Shown one piece after another: positions 50,401 to 60,040 of a stretch of DNA of 64,000 nt. Every line of letters begins with the position of its first letter. The stretch's first letter is position 1. This stretch comes from Hahellaceae bacterium (GTDB taxonomy: Bacteria > Pseudomonadota > Gammaproteobacteria > Pseudomonadales > Oleiphilaceae): positions 1-64,000 of the forward strand of contig JADJWY010000009.1 of assembly GCA_016716085.1 (NCBI GenBank). The letters run 5' to 3'. Under the pieces are notes generated by a model that did no database searches, was not told the DNA's origin, and worked only from the letters and a program-made list of their open reading frames with translations. The position numbers were made by a program, and so were the translations under genes.

Positions 50401-53400
50401 ATCGGACGGATTTCCGCCAGACGGGCTCCGCCTTTAAGCGTATGCAAGGCTCGCAGAAGGGAGGCCATCGCCTCTGAGTTTTCGGGGTTTTCATGCCAGG
50501 CATGCAGTTGCGATGCGGTTTCGTCAGTGAGTTCCTGCGCTTCGCTGAGGAACAATTCCATCAGCTCGGGATCACCCTGCGTCGGGTCAAAGAAGGTTTC
50601 TTCGACGCTGTCTGAGCTTACCGCCACCGGTACGGATTCGGCTTCGATAATCTCTTCGTCTTCAGGCTCGATAGTTTCTTGCGGCGCTGCTTTCGCGACA
50701 GGCGTGTCGGCGTCGCTTTCATCAAAGCTGAGCAGACGGGCAATCAGATCGTCGCCACTGGGAATCGCATCATGTGCTTTGACCGCTTCCACCATGTGGG
50801 CCAGGCGGTCATGGCAGATAATCAATAGCGAAGCCATCGCCGATGACGCAGCAAAACGGCCTTCATTCATTTGCTCGAACAAGGTTTCCATTTCATGTGA
50901 AAGGTCCCCAATCGGGCGAATACCGGCAAGACGTGCCCCCCCTTTCAAGGTGTGCAGATCACGCTGTAGGGTCGCTAAAAGCTCGCGATCACTCAGGTCG
51001 TTTGACCAGCTGTTCAGCGTTTCGCCGGTTCGGTGAATAATTTCATCGGCTTCTTCAAGGAAGAGTTCAACGGTCTCGAGATCCAGCTCGTCAAAGCCCT
51101 GATCCGGCAGGCTATCAACACCAATGATGTGATCGTCTTCGCTTTCGCTGAGGTCGCCCTGGTCGCCAGACAGCTCCTGCGCAATAAAGGCATGGAGCGT
51201 ATTGATCAGTTGTGGCGCCGCTTCGCTACGCCCGTTCTGTTTCAACTCTCCCACCATCCGGGCGAGGCCATCATGTCCCAGCATACTGAGATTAATGGCT
51301 TCGTCAGAAACCTGGATGCGATTCAGCGTAATGGCCTCGAAGAGGCTTTCCAGTTCGTGTGCCAGATCGGCGATGGCATTCTGGCTGGCCAGTCGTGCGC
51401 CACCTTTGAGTGTGTGCAGATCCCGCTGCAAGGAGTGAACCAGCGGCATATTTGCACGGTCATCAGACCAGCGCCCCAGCGTTTCCGAGGAACTGTCAAT
51501 CAGGTCTTCAGCTTCTTCGAGGAAGATTTCAGCGATATCATTATCGTCGTCATCCAAAGACAGCGGTGCCAGTGGCAGTTCTTCCTCAGGCTCCTGAAGC
51601 ACTTCCTCAATACTTAGCGTCGGCACCGCTTCATCGAAGCTCTCTGGTGCGTCCGTTTCGGCGGGTGTTTCTGGCTCTGCGGCTTCTGCCTCTGCTTCTG
51701 CCTCGAGTTCGGGTAATTCGGCCACCGCCATGTCTTCCGGCAGTGTCGGAAGGGCGGCGATGGTATCAGCCAATTCTTTCATCAAACTCTGATCAGGGTG
51801 CGTCGCCAAACCAGCGGCGACCTGATCCATCATGTTGATGAGTTGCTCATGGGCTTCATGCAGCATGTCGAAAACAGGCGCATTAACGGCCAGGCGGCGG
51901 GTTTCAATTTCCCGATAGGCTTTCTCCAGCACGGTGCTTAGCTGCCTAACGTCGTCGAGACCTGCTAATTGGGCGCCTTGGGCCAGGGTCTGTAGCTCTG
52001 TCACCAGCATGTGCTGTTCTGGAGCCGAGACACCTTTGTCGCGCCAGTCCTGCAGAATGCGTTCGGCATCGAGCAGGATATCGATCCCTTCGGTCAGGAA
52101 GATGTTAAGCAGTTGCGGATCGGGTGCGGCGGCTTCATGCAGTGTCGCCACATCGTGAGAGGTATCGAGCAGCTCTGCGCTGGCCTGGGCCAGTCTGTGC
52201 AGATATTTTTCCGTGCCCTCCAGCGGCCTCTGAGGATGGCTGTTAAGCTGGGCGAGTCCGGCTTCTACAAAGTCAGCCGTTTCATCGATCAGCGCGGCGA
52301 TACGGTCGTCGACGCGGAGCCCGGCACCCCGGATTTCTTTAAACAGTTTTTCGGCGGGAATAACCACCTTTGCAATCGGTGCAACGCTGGCCGTGTTCGC
52401 ACTGCCCTTGAGGGTATGCATGGCCCGCGAAACATCGTCGTTAATTCGCTGGTTGTGGTCACGCTTCGCTTTGACAACGAATTCCCTCAGCGTCTGAAGG
52501 TGGGTCTCTGTTTCAGAACGGAAGATCTCCAGCAGCGTTGGGTCGATGGTGACGCCTTCATGATCGGCGTCTTCCTCTTCCTCAGCCACAGTTGCCGTGG
52601 GTAGAGCGTCTGTTTCAAGTTCAGTCGGCGCTACCTCAGCCAATTCTACCTCGGCCAGCTCTATCTCAGGTTCAGGCTCAATAGCGACCTCTGGTTCTGC
52701 AATCGTTTGATCAATCGCTTCCTGATAGGGCGGTGAGGGCGGTGAAGCGTCTTCAATCGCTACCGCCGGGGTCGATGTCTTGACAGCAGGCTGCCCGCCA
52801 ACAGGCAGCACAGACGTTGACGGAATCTCGCCTTTGGCAATCGCGTGCGCGTGGGCCATAAGCGGCGCGACGTCATGGCTCGGGGGGCGGCGCTGCTCAA
52901 AATCCGTTACCATGTCGGGTAACATCGACACGACATGATTGATCAGGTCTCCGATTTGGCTGCTCATTTTTACCGTGTTGTCGAGCACCCGGTTTAACAG
53001 GTTTTCGATTGACCAGGCCAATTCGCCCACATCTTTGGCGCCGACCATGCGGCCACTGCCTTTCAGCGTGTGGAAGGCCCGCCGAACCTCTGTCCGTGCC
53101 TCTGCGCTATCATAGTTGTTAAGAAAAACGGGCAGGTACTGGCCAATGGTGCCGAGAACTTCTCCTGCTTCTTCAACAAAAATTTCGATGATTTCATCGT
53201 CGATCAAGTCTTCTTCCGCAGAGACCGAGCTGACAGGGGCCTGAACGGGCGGCTTCGGCGGTGACACCTCAACGTGAATTTCGTCTGCTGTGTCTTCATT
53301 ATCCGCACCCGTTATCTCTGACGTTTCAACAGACACGCCCACGGGAGGTGAGGGCCGCGAATGCTCATCCTCTGCCTCTTCACCGTCGGGTGCTTCAGTG

Positions 53401-55631
53401 ATCAAATGGTCCGCCGATGCCTCCAGGGTGGGTTCAGGTTCAGTGAGCGGTGGAGGTGCCAGCTCTTCCGAGAGAGAGGCTGAACCTTTCTCACTGGCTT
53501 TAGTGCGAGTACTGGCAATTACATTGGCCTGTTCCATCAAGTCGGAAACAGAGTCCATGGCCCGTCCGGCACTGAAGCTGTCAATCAGGCTGGGAATTTT
53601 GTGGATGGTATTTTCCACCAGTTCGAAGATGGCCAGATTGGGTTCCAATGATCCTTCGATGACCCTGTTTAACAGATTCTCTATTGCCCAGGAGAGCTCA
53701 CTGATATCGGTAGCACCCACCAATCGACCACTCCCTTTCAGCGTGTGGAATGCACGACGCAATTCTATAAGGGACGGCTTGTCGAAAGGATTTTCTTGCC
53801 ATGCAGGAAAGTGAGCCATCATGGTCGAAATGACCTCGCCGGCTTCCTCAACGAAGATCTCTCTGATTTCGTCGTCGATGAGATCGTGATCCGTCGCTTT
53901 CTCACTCGCCAGCTGCCGCTCTCCGGCGTCATCTTTACCGACAGGCTGCGGCGTATCTTCTGCCAGGCGTTTGAGACTGTCCTCGGCGACCTGCAGGATC
54001 AGCTCATTGTTGTCGCCTCCCTCTGTCATGCGTTCCAGGTAGTACTCGATACTGGTTACCGCATCTGCGAGGGTGTCCAGCTGCTGCCAGTCTGGCGTTT
54101 TGCCCTGGTCAATCAGGGTGTGTTGAATGAAGTCGGCACAGGCCCCCATCATGGTAGAGGCTTTTTCCAGAGGGATGATTTTCAGACCACCCTGAATGGT
54201 ACGCAGTTGGTCTGGCACTTTTTCAATATGCGTCAGATCCCACTGCGAACCGATAAACTCCACAATGGCCAGTTTAATTTGTTCAATTTCATTGCGCGCT
54301 TCGCGAATAACGGCGTCGTGGGCATTCGCCAGTTGGTCTTTGGGGATAAAAGACTCTTCTTCTGTTTCGGATGCACCCTGAGACTCGCCCATTTTGGCCA
54401 GCTGGTTTTCGACCTGTAACAACAGACCCGCCATGTGCATAAGGGCGTCGTCATTGGGGACTTCGCGTGATTTTTCGAGTGCATCAAGCCGCGCAACCAA
54501 ATCCTGAACCAGCTTTCGGGGTTGCCCCAGGCCCAGAATGGTCAGGGTGTTACCAAGCTGCGTGAGTCCCGGCAACAGAGACAGTAAGTCGTCGATATCC
54601 TTAAAGCTGTCCCGGACAAACAGGTCCAACTGATCTTTGATACGGCTGAGTTCTTCATTGAGCGCGCTGACGACTGATGAGATGGCTGAGCGATCCGGCC
54701 CCGATAATTTTGCCCGCTCTTCGGCAATGGCAGCATCTTTAGGCAAGGCTTCGTCAAGCTTGTAATCGTCGCGAATGCTCTTCAGGCGATCGGTGACCGG
54801 CTCGGCGCAGGCGATGTAATAGAGCAAATTTTTAAGCGTGTCTTCCGGTAGTTTTTGTCCGAAGATCGTGATGGGCTCTTCGATCATGCGCTTAATGCGC
54901 AGATCCACCATACGAAACAGGGATTTAACCGACAGACTCAGGGTCAGTTGCTTATGTTCAAAGGCGTCGATGAGGCCCGTCGCGCAGCGCCAGAACTCTT
55001 CATGTGCGGTGTCTTTCGCCAGCCCTTCCAGGTAATGCAGGGCTTTATGCATCAATTCAAGATTGGTCTGAACATCTTTTTCGCGAATCACGCCGACCAG
55101 GGCAAACTGGTACATCTGTCTCACTTTACGGAGCTGTGTGACGGTACGGGGGTCTGCCATGCGGGCAGCCTGATCGGTTTTGGCCGGACGACGGGCACTG
55201 GTTAAATCAGGACTGAACAGCGCATTATTGGTGAGTAAGGCCTCGCCCCTTGCCGCGCGCAGGTCATTGAGGGTCGGCATCAGAACCAGAGGAATATCCC
55301 GACGACTCTGACGCAGGCGTTCGAGGTAGTTGGGTAACTGCAGCATGCTTTCCATCAAAACTTCGATGGATTCTTCCTGGCTGGATACTGTGTCGTTGAG
55401 AATGGCTTCCGCCAGTTTTTCCATTTCTTCCGCCAATGCGGCTGCACCATAGAACTCCACCATTTGCAGGGTTCCATGGATCTGATGAAGATGGTTCAGG
55501 CAGAATCGCAGTCTGGACTTGTCTTCCGGTTGGCCGACGTAGGCTTCAAGCGCCGCCTGCGCCTCTTCCAGTGTGGTAATGATTTCGCCCTGAACCCAGT
55601 CGAGGGCGACGTAGTCATGGTTGTTGGCCAT
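47445..55631 (-). CDS. chpA: ChpA: giant hybrid CheA kinase with multiple Hpt domains and a receiver
   Basis: 2728 residues. Phosphotransfer (Hpt) domains with intact HTLKG lie near residues 631, 852, 1070, 1404, 1557, 1728 and 1998. An N-terminal segment HQIHGTLQMVEF (near 50) and segments near 1214 (LQTLAQGAQLAG) and 1866 (AEKLSGAASLAN) look degenerate. Between them are Glu/Ala/Pro-rich linkers. The dimerisation (P3), ATPase (N-box HMLRNAMDHGIESP near 2315; FSTAEKVTQLSGRGVGMDVV) and CheW-like domains follow. A receiver domain ends the protein (VMVVDDSV, LLDIEMPRMDG and GKPFQ, 2605-2728). It is the histidine kinase of the type IV pilus chemosensory pathway and phosphorylates PilG and PilH. 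Overlaps chpB. Confidence 0.96.
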   Translation of the reverse strand: MANNHDYVALDWVQGEIITTLEEAQAALEAYVGQPEDKSRLRFCLNHLHQIHGTLQMVEFYGAAALAEEMEKLAEAILNDTVSSQEESIEVLMESMLQLPNYLERLRQSRRDIPLVLMPTLNDLRAARGEALLTNNALFSPDLTSARRPAKTDQAARMADPRTVTQLRKVRQMYQFALVGVIREKDVQTNLELMHKALHYLEGLAKDTAHEEFWRCATGLIDAFEHKQLTLSLSVKSLFRMVDLRIKRMIEEPITIFGQKLPEDTLKNLLYYIACAEPVTDRLKSIRDDYKLDEALPKDAAIAEERAKLSGPDRSAISSVVSALNEELSRIKDQLDLFVRDSFKDIDDLLSLLPGLTQLGNTLTILGLGQPRKLVQDLVARLDALEKSREVPNDDALMHMAGLLLQVENQLAKMGESQGASETEEESFIPKDQLANAHDAVIREARNEIEQIKLAIVEFIGSQWDLTHIEKVPDQLRTIQGGLKIIPLEKASTMMGACADFIQHTLIDQGKTPDWQQLDTLADAVTSIEYYLERMTEGGDNNELILQVAEDSLKRLAEDTPQPVGKDDAGERQLASEKATDHDLIDDEIREIFVEEAGEVISTMMAHFPAWQENPFDKPSLIELRRAFHTLKGSGRLVGATDISELSWAIENLLNRVIEGSLEPNLAIFELVENTIHKIPSLIDSFSAGRAMDSVSDLMEQANVIASTRTKASEKGSASLSEELAPPPLTEPEPTLEASADHLITEAPDGEEAEDEHSRPSPPVGVSVETSEITGADNEDTADEIHVEVSPPKPPVQAPVSSVSAEEDLIDDEIIEIFVEEAGEVLGTIGQYLPVFLNNYDSAEARTEVRRAFHTLKGSGRMVGAKDVGELAWSIENLLNRVLDNTVKMSSQIGDLINHVVSMLPDMVTDFEQRRPPSHDVAPLMAHAHAIAKGEIPSTSVLPVGGQPAVKTSTPAVAIEDASPPSPPYQEAIDQTIAEPEVAIEPEPEIELAEVELAEVAPTELETDALPTATVAEEEEDADHEGVTIDPTLLEIFRSETETHLQTLREFVVKAKRDHNQRINDDVSRAMHTLKGSANTASVAPIAKVVIPAEKLFKEIRGAGLRVDDRIAALIDETADFVEAGLAQLNSHPQRPLEGTEKYLHRLAQASAELLDTSHDVATLHEAAAPDPQLLNIFLTEGIDILLDAERILQDWRDKGVSAPEQHMLVTELQTLAQGAQLAGLDDVRQLSTVLEKAYREIETRRLAVNAPVFDMLHEAHEQLINMMDQVAAGLATHPDQSLMKELADTIAALPTLPEDMAVAELPELEAEAEAEAAEPETPAETDAPESFDEAVPTLSIEEVLQEPEEELPLAPLSLDDDDNDIAEIFLEEAEDLIDSSSETLGRWSDDRANMPLVHSLQRDLHTLKGGARLASQNAIADLAHELESLFEAITLNRIQVSDEAINLSMLGHDGLARMVGELKQNGRSEAAPQLINTLHAFIAQELSGDQGDLSESEDDHIIGVDSLPDQGFDELDLETVELFLEEADEIIHRTGETLNSWSNDLSDRELLATLQRDLHTLKGGARLAGIRPIGDLSHEMETLFEQMNEGRFAASSAMASLLIICHDRLAHMVEAVKAHDAIPSGDDLIARLLSFDESDADTPVAKAAPQETIEPEDEEIIEAESVPVAVSSDSVEETFFDPTQGDPELMELFLSEAQELTDETASQLHAWHENPENSEAMASLLRALHTLKGGARLAEIRPIGDLSHALETLLEGLVGGTILPSRTIVALTHAANDKLVDMIQAATAGSPVRSENAMIKQIDALIHGQPEASAEGAVAVSEGNAAERLHRVLIEESRQSLANMVGGFDRWQMGETSAIRVIYNEAEKLSGAASLANVPSISRLADALSRFITQEEQSASKDPRVTTLAERALRYLGRLIDQIEQQEEPETPNELIEELLRVDVQSAPTVALDDIDDDILQVFIEEADELMGGLQRAFEDWRRDTGHLAHADTMQRQLHTLKGGARLATLTNIGDVSQELEAVVKDASDHKRALDTDLQLEIGRLFDKLQQLVQEVKDGYRQKVIRDKAQAAGEATVTPEHRAATEKVVQMQREQAAAPSKAPAPMPAPDTGKAASSRDKAGDTVRVGANLLDSLVNLAGETSITRGLLEQQISDFSHTLSEMQATIDRLREQLRRMDIETEAQVLFRMEKEAGPAYEDFDPLEMDRYSSIQQLSRALSESASDLTDLRETLLERSRGAETLLLQQARINTELQEGLMKTRMVPFTSIVPRLRRIVRQVATELGKQANFEVYNPEGELDRTVLERMVAPLEHMLRNAMDHGIESPEKRRKAGKPEAGTINLSLSREGGDVVIVLSDDGGGINTDAIRKKAISQGMIDEDSVIPAHEMLQFIFKAGFSTAEKVTQLSGRGVGMDVVASEIKQLGGRVAIHSEMGKGTRFVIHLPFTVSVNRALMVSTGEDYYAIPLNTIEGIVRVSTFELEEYYKPDAPLYEYAGQRYRLQYLGSLLHSEHHPKLQGQPLPLPVILVRGGDQPLALQVDSLMGSREIVVKGLGKQFAGVRGVSGATILGDGSVVVILDLPAMIRNDLIPGEDTGKETKTEQRVSSGPKTVMVVDDSVTVRKVTTRLLERHGMEVITAKDGVDAIALLQDHKPDVMLLDIEMPRMDGFEVASLVRHDKRLAEVPIIMITSRTGQKHRERAISIGVNEYMGKPFQENNLLEAIERLTGGK

Positions 55632-55649
55632 AACAGCTCCAGTTATGCA

Positions 55650-56582
55650 TTATGCCGGTCTGCGCACAAAGGCGAGACATCGTTCGCTGGGTAACCGCTC
55701 CAGCAGCGGATTATTCCAGCCAGTCATTTCACCCATACCCAGAACCATCAGGCCGCCGGGTACCAAACGTTCTGCGAGATTGTCCAGAATCTCTTTGCGC
55801 CGCCACTTGCGGAAATAAATCAGCAGGTTTTGGCAAAAGATGATGCTCATGCCGTGCATGGGGGCATCACCTAAATTCAGCACGTTAACCCGTGCGAAAC
55901 AGGTTCTCTCGCGAATATCCACCAAAATCTGGTATGCGCCTTCCCGTTCCTGGTATTCAAAATAGTGCTCGATAAATGCCTTATCCAGCGTTCTCAGTTT
56001 GCGTTCGGGATAAAGCCCTTTTCGGGCCATGTTCAGCGCGGCTTTACTGATGTCGGTTCCGGTCACCCCATAGAAAATGCGGGTGTCACGTTGAGCCAGC
56101 GCCTCACGAATCACGATCGCAAGCGAGTAGGTCTCCTCGCCAGTCGAGCAGCCCACACTCCAGGCTTCCAGTGTGCCACGCGCCAGCATCTCCTGAGGGA
56201 GGGTACGAATGAAATTACTGACCAGTTCCAGCGCATCAGGATCCCGGAAAAAGCGGGTTTCCTGTACCGTGATTCGGTCGACCAGGATGGCCCACTCTGC
56301 GATTCCGCCCGGATTTCCCACAATCTGCCGGTAGTACGCTTCGTAACTTTCACACCCCACTTCCCGCATTCTAAGACCGATACTGGTCTGAAGATGCGTC
56401 AGGCGTTCTCTGGAAACCGTTATGCCTGTTCGTTGTTCTATCAGTTCCTGCCAATGCAGAAACTCTTTTTCGTCCATCGGGGGAAGGCGTTTAAGCGTCC
56501 ATCCGCCGTCTCCCGACTCACTCTCTGTTACCTGCTTTTTTGCCATAGGGCCACGACAGCCGGAGTGGGCCTTAGCCCACAT
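55650..56582 (-). CDS. pilK: CheR-type methyltransferase PilK
   Basis: 310 residues from 56582, or 298 from ATG 56546; the upstream start lies in the pilJ end and lacks a well placed ribosome site. The CheR fold has LTHLQTSIGLRMREVGCESY, ETRFFRDPDALELVSNFIRT (substrate-side motif), the S-adenosylmethionine site WSVGCSTGEETYSLAIVIRE and IIFCQNLLIYFRKWRRKEIL. It should methylate PilJ glutamates, opposing ChpB. It lies between pilJ and chpA as in P. aeruginosa. Confidence 0.93.
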   Translation of the reverse strand: MWAKAHSGCRGPMAKKQVTESESGDGGWTLKRLPPMDEKEFLHWQELIEQRTGITVSRERLTHLQTSIGLRMREVGCESYEAYYRQIVGNPGGIAEWAILVDRITVQETRFFRDPDALELVSNFIRTLPQEMLARGTLEAWSVGCSTGEETYSLAIVIREALAQRDTRIFYGVTGTDISKAALNMARKGLYPERKLRTLDKAFIEHYFEYQEREGAYQILVDIRERTCFARVNVLNLGDAPMHGMSIIFCQNLLIYFRKWRRKEILDNLAERLVPGGLMVLGMGEMTGWNNPLLERLPSERCLAFVRRPA

Positions 56583-58626
56583 CCTCCTGCTCGTCCATGC
56601 TCATCATTTCCGGCAGTTTGAAGCCCGCTACTGAATTACGCAGCTGATTGGCCAGTTCTGCCAACTTACCGATCGATTTCGCGGTAGCGGTGGTACCTGC
56701 AGACGTCTGCGAGGTAATTTCCTGAATAACATTCATGGTGTTGGAAATGTGACCGGCAGAGGAGGACTGCTGGCGGGCTGCATTCGAAATGTTCTGGATC
56801 AAGTCAGCCAGGTTTTTCGATACGTTTTCGATTTCTTCCAGTGCGACACCTGCGTCCTGTGCGAATCGCGCACCTCGCACCACCTCTGCGGTGGTCTGTT
56901 CCATGGAGATTACGGCTTCGTTGGTATCAGACTGAATGGTCTTAACCAGTGCCTCAATCTGCTTGGTTGCCGCAGAAGAACGTTCAGCCAGTCGCTGTAC
57001 TTCGTCCGCAACTACCGCGAAGCCCCGACCCGCGTCACCGGCCATGGCGGCCTGGATTGCGGCGTTGAGTGAGAGAATGTTGGTCTGGTCAGCAATGTCG
57101 TTGATCAGCGATACGATGTCACCGATTTCCTGTGACGATTCACCCAGTCGCTTGATACGTTTGGAGGTTTCCTGAATCTGCTCACGAATGTTATCCATCC
57201 CGCGGATGGTTGACTGTACGATTTCAGCACCTTTCTTGGCGATCGCAACCGACCGCTCGGCAACCGCGGAGGATTCTGCGGCGTTAGACGATACCTGGTC
57301 GATAGAGACCGCCATTTCGTTGATGGCGGCAGAGGCACCGGCAATTTCCTGGGCCTGGTGCTCAGACGCATCGGCCAGATGAATCGCTGTCGCCTGGGTT
57401 TCCTGGGCGGCACCGGCCACTTTCACAGCGGTTTCGTTGATGGAGGTTACCAATTGACGCATCTGGTCGATCGCGAAGTTGATAGAGTCAGCGATCGCAC
57501 CGGTAAAGTCCTCAGTTACGGTCGCTTCCGTTGTCAGATCACCGTCTGCAAGGTCTGCCAGTTCGTCCAGCAGTCGCAGGATAGCGTTCTGGTTCTGTTC
57601 GTTCTGCGCGGCTTCTTTCTCATAGCGCTTGTCAGTTTCCTGTTTGATAATCAGGGCAATACCGATAATTGCCAGGATAACCACGAGCAGAAGGGCGTAA
57701 CCCAGTTCGTCACTAACGAACCGTGATTCAGCTTTACTTTGCAGCGCAGTGTTGAGCAATGAGGTTTCGTTCAGCAAACTCTGAGAGGTTTCAAAAATAC
57801 TATTCGCGGCTTCACGAACCCGGAACAATTCGGGCGAGTTTTCCAGAATGGTGTCGACGTTACTGCTGACCACTTCAAACAATTCGGCGATGGCTTCAAG
57901 GCCGTAGACGGCATCTTCTTCCTTGACCTTGGTGATGCCCATCACTTCGTTGCCTTCTACCATGCCGTTCAGTACCCGGCCAAAGAGGTTAACGTCGCGA
58001 CCAAAACGGTCTGCTGCCGTTACGGCATCTTCGCCCCCTGCCAGAACCTTGTTAACACTTCGCACAATCCGTTCGGCCAGTAGTGACTGACGCTGGGCAA
58101 CGGCAATCTGGTCGGGTGTGGCAGAATCTGATTCCAGCAATATCTGTACGACGTCATCGTATTCGACTTGTAGCTGCGGAATTGTATCGTTGAGTGTCAG
58201 GGCAACCTGGTGCAAATCCAGAACCACTGTTTCCGTTTTCAGAATCTGGTCAGCGTTATTTCGCACGGTCTCCCACAGGGCCTGAAGTTTGGCCATTTCG
58301 CCGGAGTCAACGGCTGGCAGGTCCGCCTCAGGGTTCCCCTGGGCCAGATAGTTGAACAGCTTCTCAAACTGGTTCCGGGAGGTGCCCAGTTGTCCGAACG
58401 CCTCCGCTTTACCATCCGCCGCTTCAGATGCGTTCTTGGCGATCTCCTGCGAGAGTACCCGGAGATCGGATGTGTAGCCGATCGCGGTTTTGTCCCGCCC
58501 CGAGTCCTGGTTTACCGTAAAAATAACGTAGAGCAGGGCGACGACTGCAAAAACCACGATAACAATCATGGCCATCAAGGTCGGGTTAGACCCCTGTCCG
58601 GAGGACGTTCCAGTTTTTGATATCAT
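56572..58626 (-). CDS. pilJ: methyl-accepting chemotaxis protein PilJ
   Basis: 684 residues. Membrane helix near 15-35 (LMAMIVIVVFAVVALLYVIF), periplasmic PilJ-type sensing domain (about 36-310), second helix near 312-331 (LLLVVILAIIGIALII). HAMP follows, and the signalling hairpin near 530 reads DQTNILSLNAAIQAAMAGDA then GRGFAVVADEVQRLAERSSA. It senses surface contact or pilin-related signals and drives ChpA. The strain-specific sensing domain is the part to compare. GGGGAG precedes the ATG. Confidence 0.95.
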   Translation of the reverse strand: MISKTGTSSGQGSNPTLMAMIVIVVFAVVALLYVIFTVNQDSGRDKTAIGYTSDLRVLSQEIAKNASEAADGKAEAFGQLGTSRNQFEKLFNYLAQGNPEADLPAVDSGEMAKLQALWETVRNNADQILKTETVVLDLHQVALTLNDTIPQLQVEYDDVVQILLESDSATPDQIAVAQRQSLLAERIVRSVNKVLAGGEDAVTAADRFGRDVNLFGRVLNGMVEGNEVMGITKVKEEDAVYGLEAIAELFEVVSSNVDTILENSPELFRVREAANSIFETSQSLLNETSLLNTALQSKAESRFVSDELGYALLLVVILAIIGIALIIKQETDKRYEKEAAQNEQNQNAILRLLDELADLADGDLTTEATVTEDFTGAIADSINFAIDQMRQLVTSINETAVKVAGAAQETQATAIHLADASEHQAQEIAGASAAINEMAVSIDQVSSNAAESSAVAERSVAIAKKGAEIVQSTIRGMDNIREQIQETSKRIKRLGESSQEIGDIVSLINDIADQTNILSLNAAIQAAMAGDAGRGFAVVADEVQRLAERSSAATKQIEALVKTIQSDTNEAVISMEQTTAEVVRGARFAQDAGVALEEIENVSKNLADLIQNISNAARQQSSSAGHISNTMNVIQEITSQTSAGTTATAKSIGKLAELANQLRNSVAGFKLPEMMSMDEQEDVG

Positions 58627-58662
58627 GACTTTGGCTCCCCAGCCTCTCTTGTTTGACTAATA

Positions 58663-59205
58663 CTAAATTGCGACATTGATAAAACTCGGATTGGCAAGCA
58701 GTGCATCGACGTCGAAGACGTACCAGCGCTGTTCACCGCGTTCATAGTAACCTTTGACAAATGGCCTGATCTCCTCTGGCAGCATTGACGCCGACTGCCT
58801 GAAAGTATCGACCGGAAAATATTGCATGCCCAACACGGCATCCACCACCAGGCCGCTGAAAACGTCCTGGCGGTCAATAACCATGGCACGTTTTTCTCTG
58901 GAACTGCGGGATGAACCTGACTGATTGAAAAAAGTGGCCAGGTCCAGTATCGGTAGTAGACGCCCGCGCACGTTGGCGATTCCCTGCATCCAGGTTTTGA
59001 CGCCAGGGATCACGGTAAAACGGGGTAAATGGAGGATTTCAACCACCTCACCCATGGACGCAACAAATTGATGGCCCGCCAGCATGAAGCCGATACCATT
59101 CCAATGCTCGACTGCCTCCTCCTGGGCCGGAAGGCCGGCAGCATTCTGTTTACTGCGCTGCTGTAAGGAAACCAGCAGATCATAGGGGTTGGAATGGTCG
59201 GCCAT
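58663..59205 (-). CDS. pilI: CheW-like adaptor PilI
   Basis: 180 residues; CheW fold (FMLAGHQFVASMGEVVEILH, VIPGVKTWMQGIANVRGRLL, ILDLATFF). Couples PilJ to ChpA. Encoded between pilJ and pilH in the conserved order. The ribosome site (GGGTAAAG, somewhat distant) is weak. Confidence 0.93.
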   Translation of the reverse strand: MADHSNPYDLLVSLQQRSKQNAAGLPAQEEAVEHWNGIGFMLAGHQFVASMGEVVEILHLPRFTVIPGVKTWMQGIANVRGRLLPILDLATFFNQSGSSRSSREKRAMVIDRQDVFSGLVVDAVLGMQYFPVDTFRQSASMLPEEIRPFVKGYYERGEQRWYVFDVDALLANPSFINVAI

Positions 59206-59224
59206 GACGGTGTCTTTACCCGGT

Positions 59225-59587
59225 TCAGCTCAGCAGAGATTTAATGGTCTTGATCAGGTCTTCTTCATTGACCGGTTTGACGAGGTAGCCCTTTGCACCT
59301 TGGCGGGTTCCCCAGACACGATCCGTTTCCTGATCTTTGGTCGTCACGATGATGACGGGAATATTGGCGGTTTCGGCGGCTTTGGTCAGCTGGCGCGTCG
59401 CCTGAAAACCATTGAGTCCAGGCATGACCACATCCATCAGAATCAGGTCTGGCTTTTCTACTTTTGCCATGGCCACACCATCCGCCCCATTGTCAGCGGT
59501 AATGATCTCATGCTGATGCTTTTCAAGGATGCCGCGGATTTTCCGGATTTCAGTCGGTGAGTCATCGACGATCAATATTCTGGCCAT
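59225..59587 (-). CDS. pilH: single-domain response regulator PilH
   Basis: 120-residue receiver domain. Acidic pair ILIVDDSPTE, phosphoacceptor in LILMDVVMPGLNG, switch Thr/Lys in VIIVTTKDQETD and YLVKPV. In P. aeruginosa PilH lowers cAMP output and tunes retraction, opposing PilG. It lies 19 bases after the pilI start region in the operon. Confidence 0.95.
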   Translation of the reverse strand: MARILIVDDSPTEIRKIRGILEKHQHEIITADNGADGVAMAKVEKPDLILMDVVMPGLNGFQATRQLTKAAETANIPVIIVTTKDQETDRVWGTRQGAKGYLVKPVNEEDLIKTIKSLLS

Positions 59588-59641
59588 GATAATTTCTCTT
59601 TAATTGAGGAGTTGTTAGTCACTCAGACCGCAAAGTTTCTC

Positions 59642-60040
59642 TTAACCATTCTTTTCTTTGGTCGGGACATGCGCCCGGATCGTGTCCAGCAACTCGTCCT
59701 TGCTAAAAGGCTTGGTGAGGTACTGATCAGATCCGACAATTCGACCTTTTGCTTTATCGAACAGGCCGTCTTTACTCGACAGCATAATGACAGGCGTTCC
59801 CCGAAATGCGCTGTTGTTTTTAATCAGCGCGCAGGTTTGATAACCGTCCAGCCGTGGCATCATGATGTCCACAAAGATAATGTCAGGGTGGGAGTCTGCG
59901 ATCTTGGCCAGAGCATCAAAGCCGTCCACAGCAGTAATCACGTTGCACCCGACTTTTTTGAGCAGGGTTTCTGCCGTTCGACGAATTGTTTTGCTGTCGT
60001 CGATCACCATGACTTTGAGATTTTCGAAGTTCTCTTCCAT
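59642..60040 (-). CDS. pilG: single-domain response regulator PilG
   Basis: 132-residue receiver. Acidic pair VMVIDDSKTIRRTAET, phosphoacceptor in IIFVDIMMPRLDGYQ, and KPFSKDELLDTI at the end. First gene of the Pil-Chp operon. PilG signals toward pilus extension and CyaB-type cAMP synthesis in P. aeruginosa; the cyclase is not in this window. Confidence 0.95.
   Translation of the reverse strand: MEENFENLKVMVIDDSKTIRRTAETLLKKVGCNVITAVDGFDALAKIADSHPDIIFVDIMMPRLDGYQTCALIKNNSAFRGTPVIMLSSKDGLFDKAKGRIVGSDQYLTKPFSKDELLDTIRAHVPTKEKNG

Noticed and set aside
49600..53780. Repeated DNA-like HTLKG coding segments in chpA as a possible repeat or CRISPR-like array
   Set aside because: They are Hpt domains of one protein, similar at amino-acid level but with different codons and unequal spacing.
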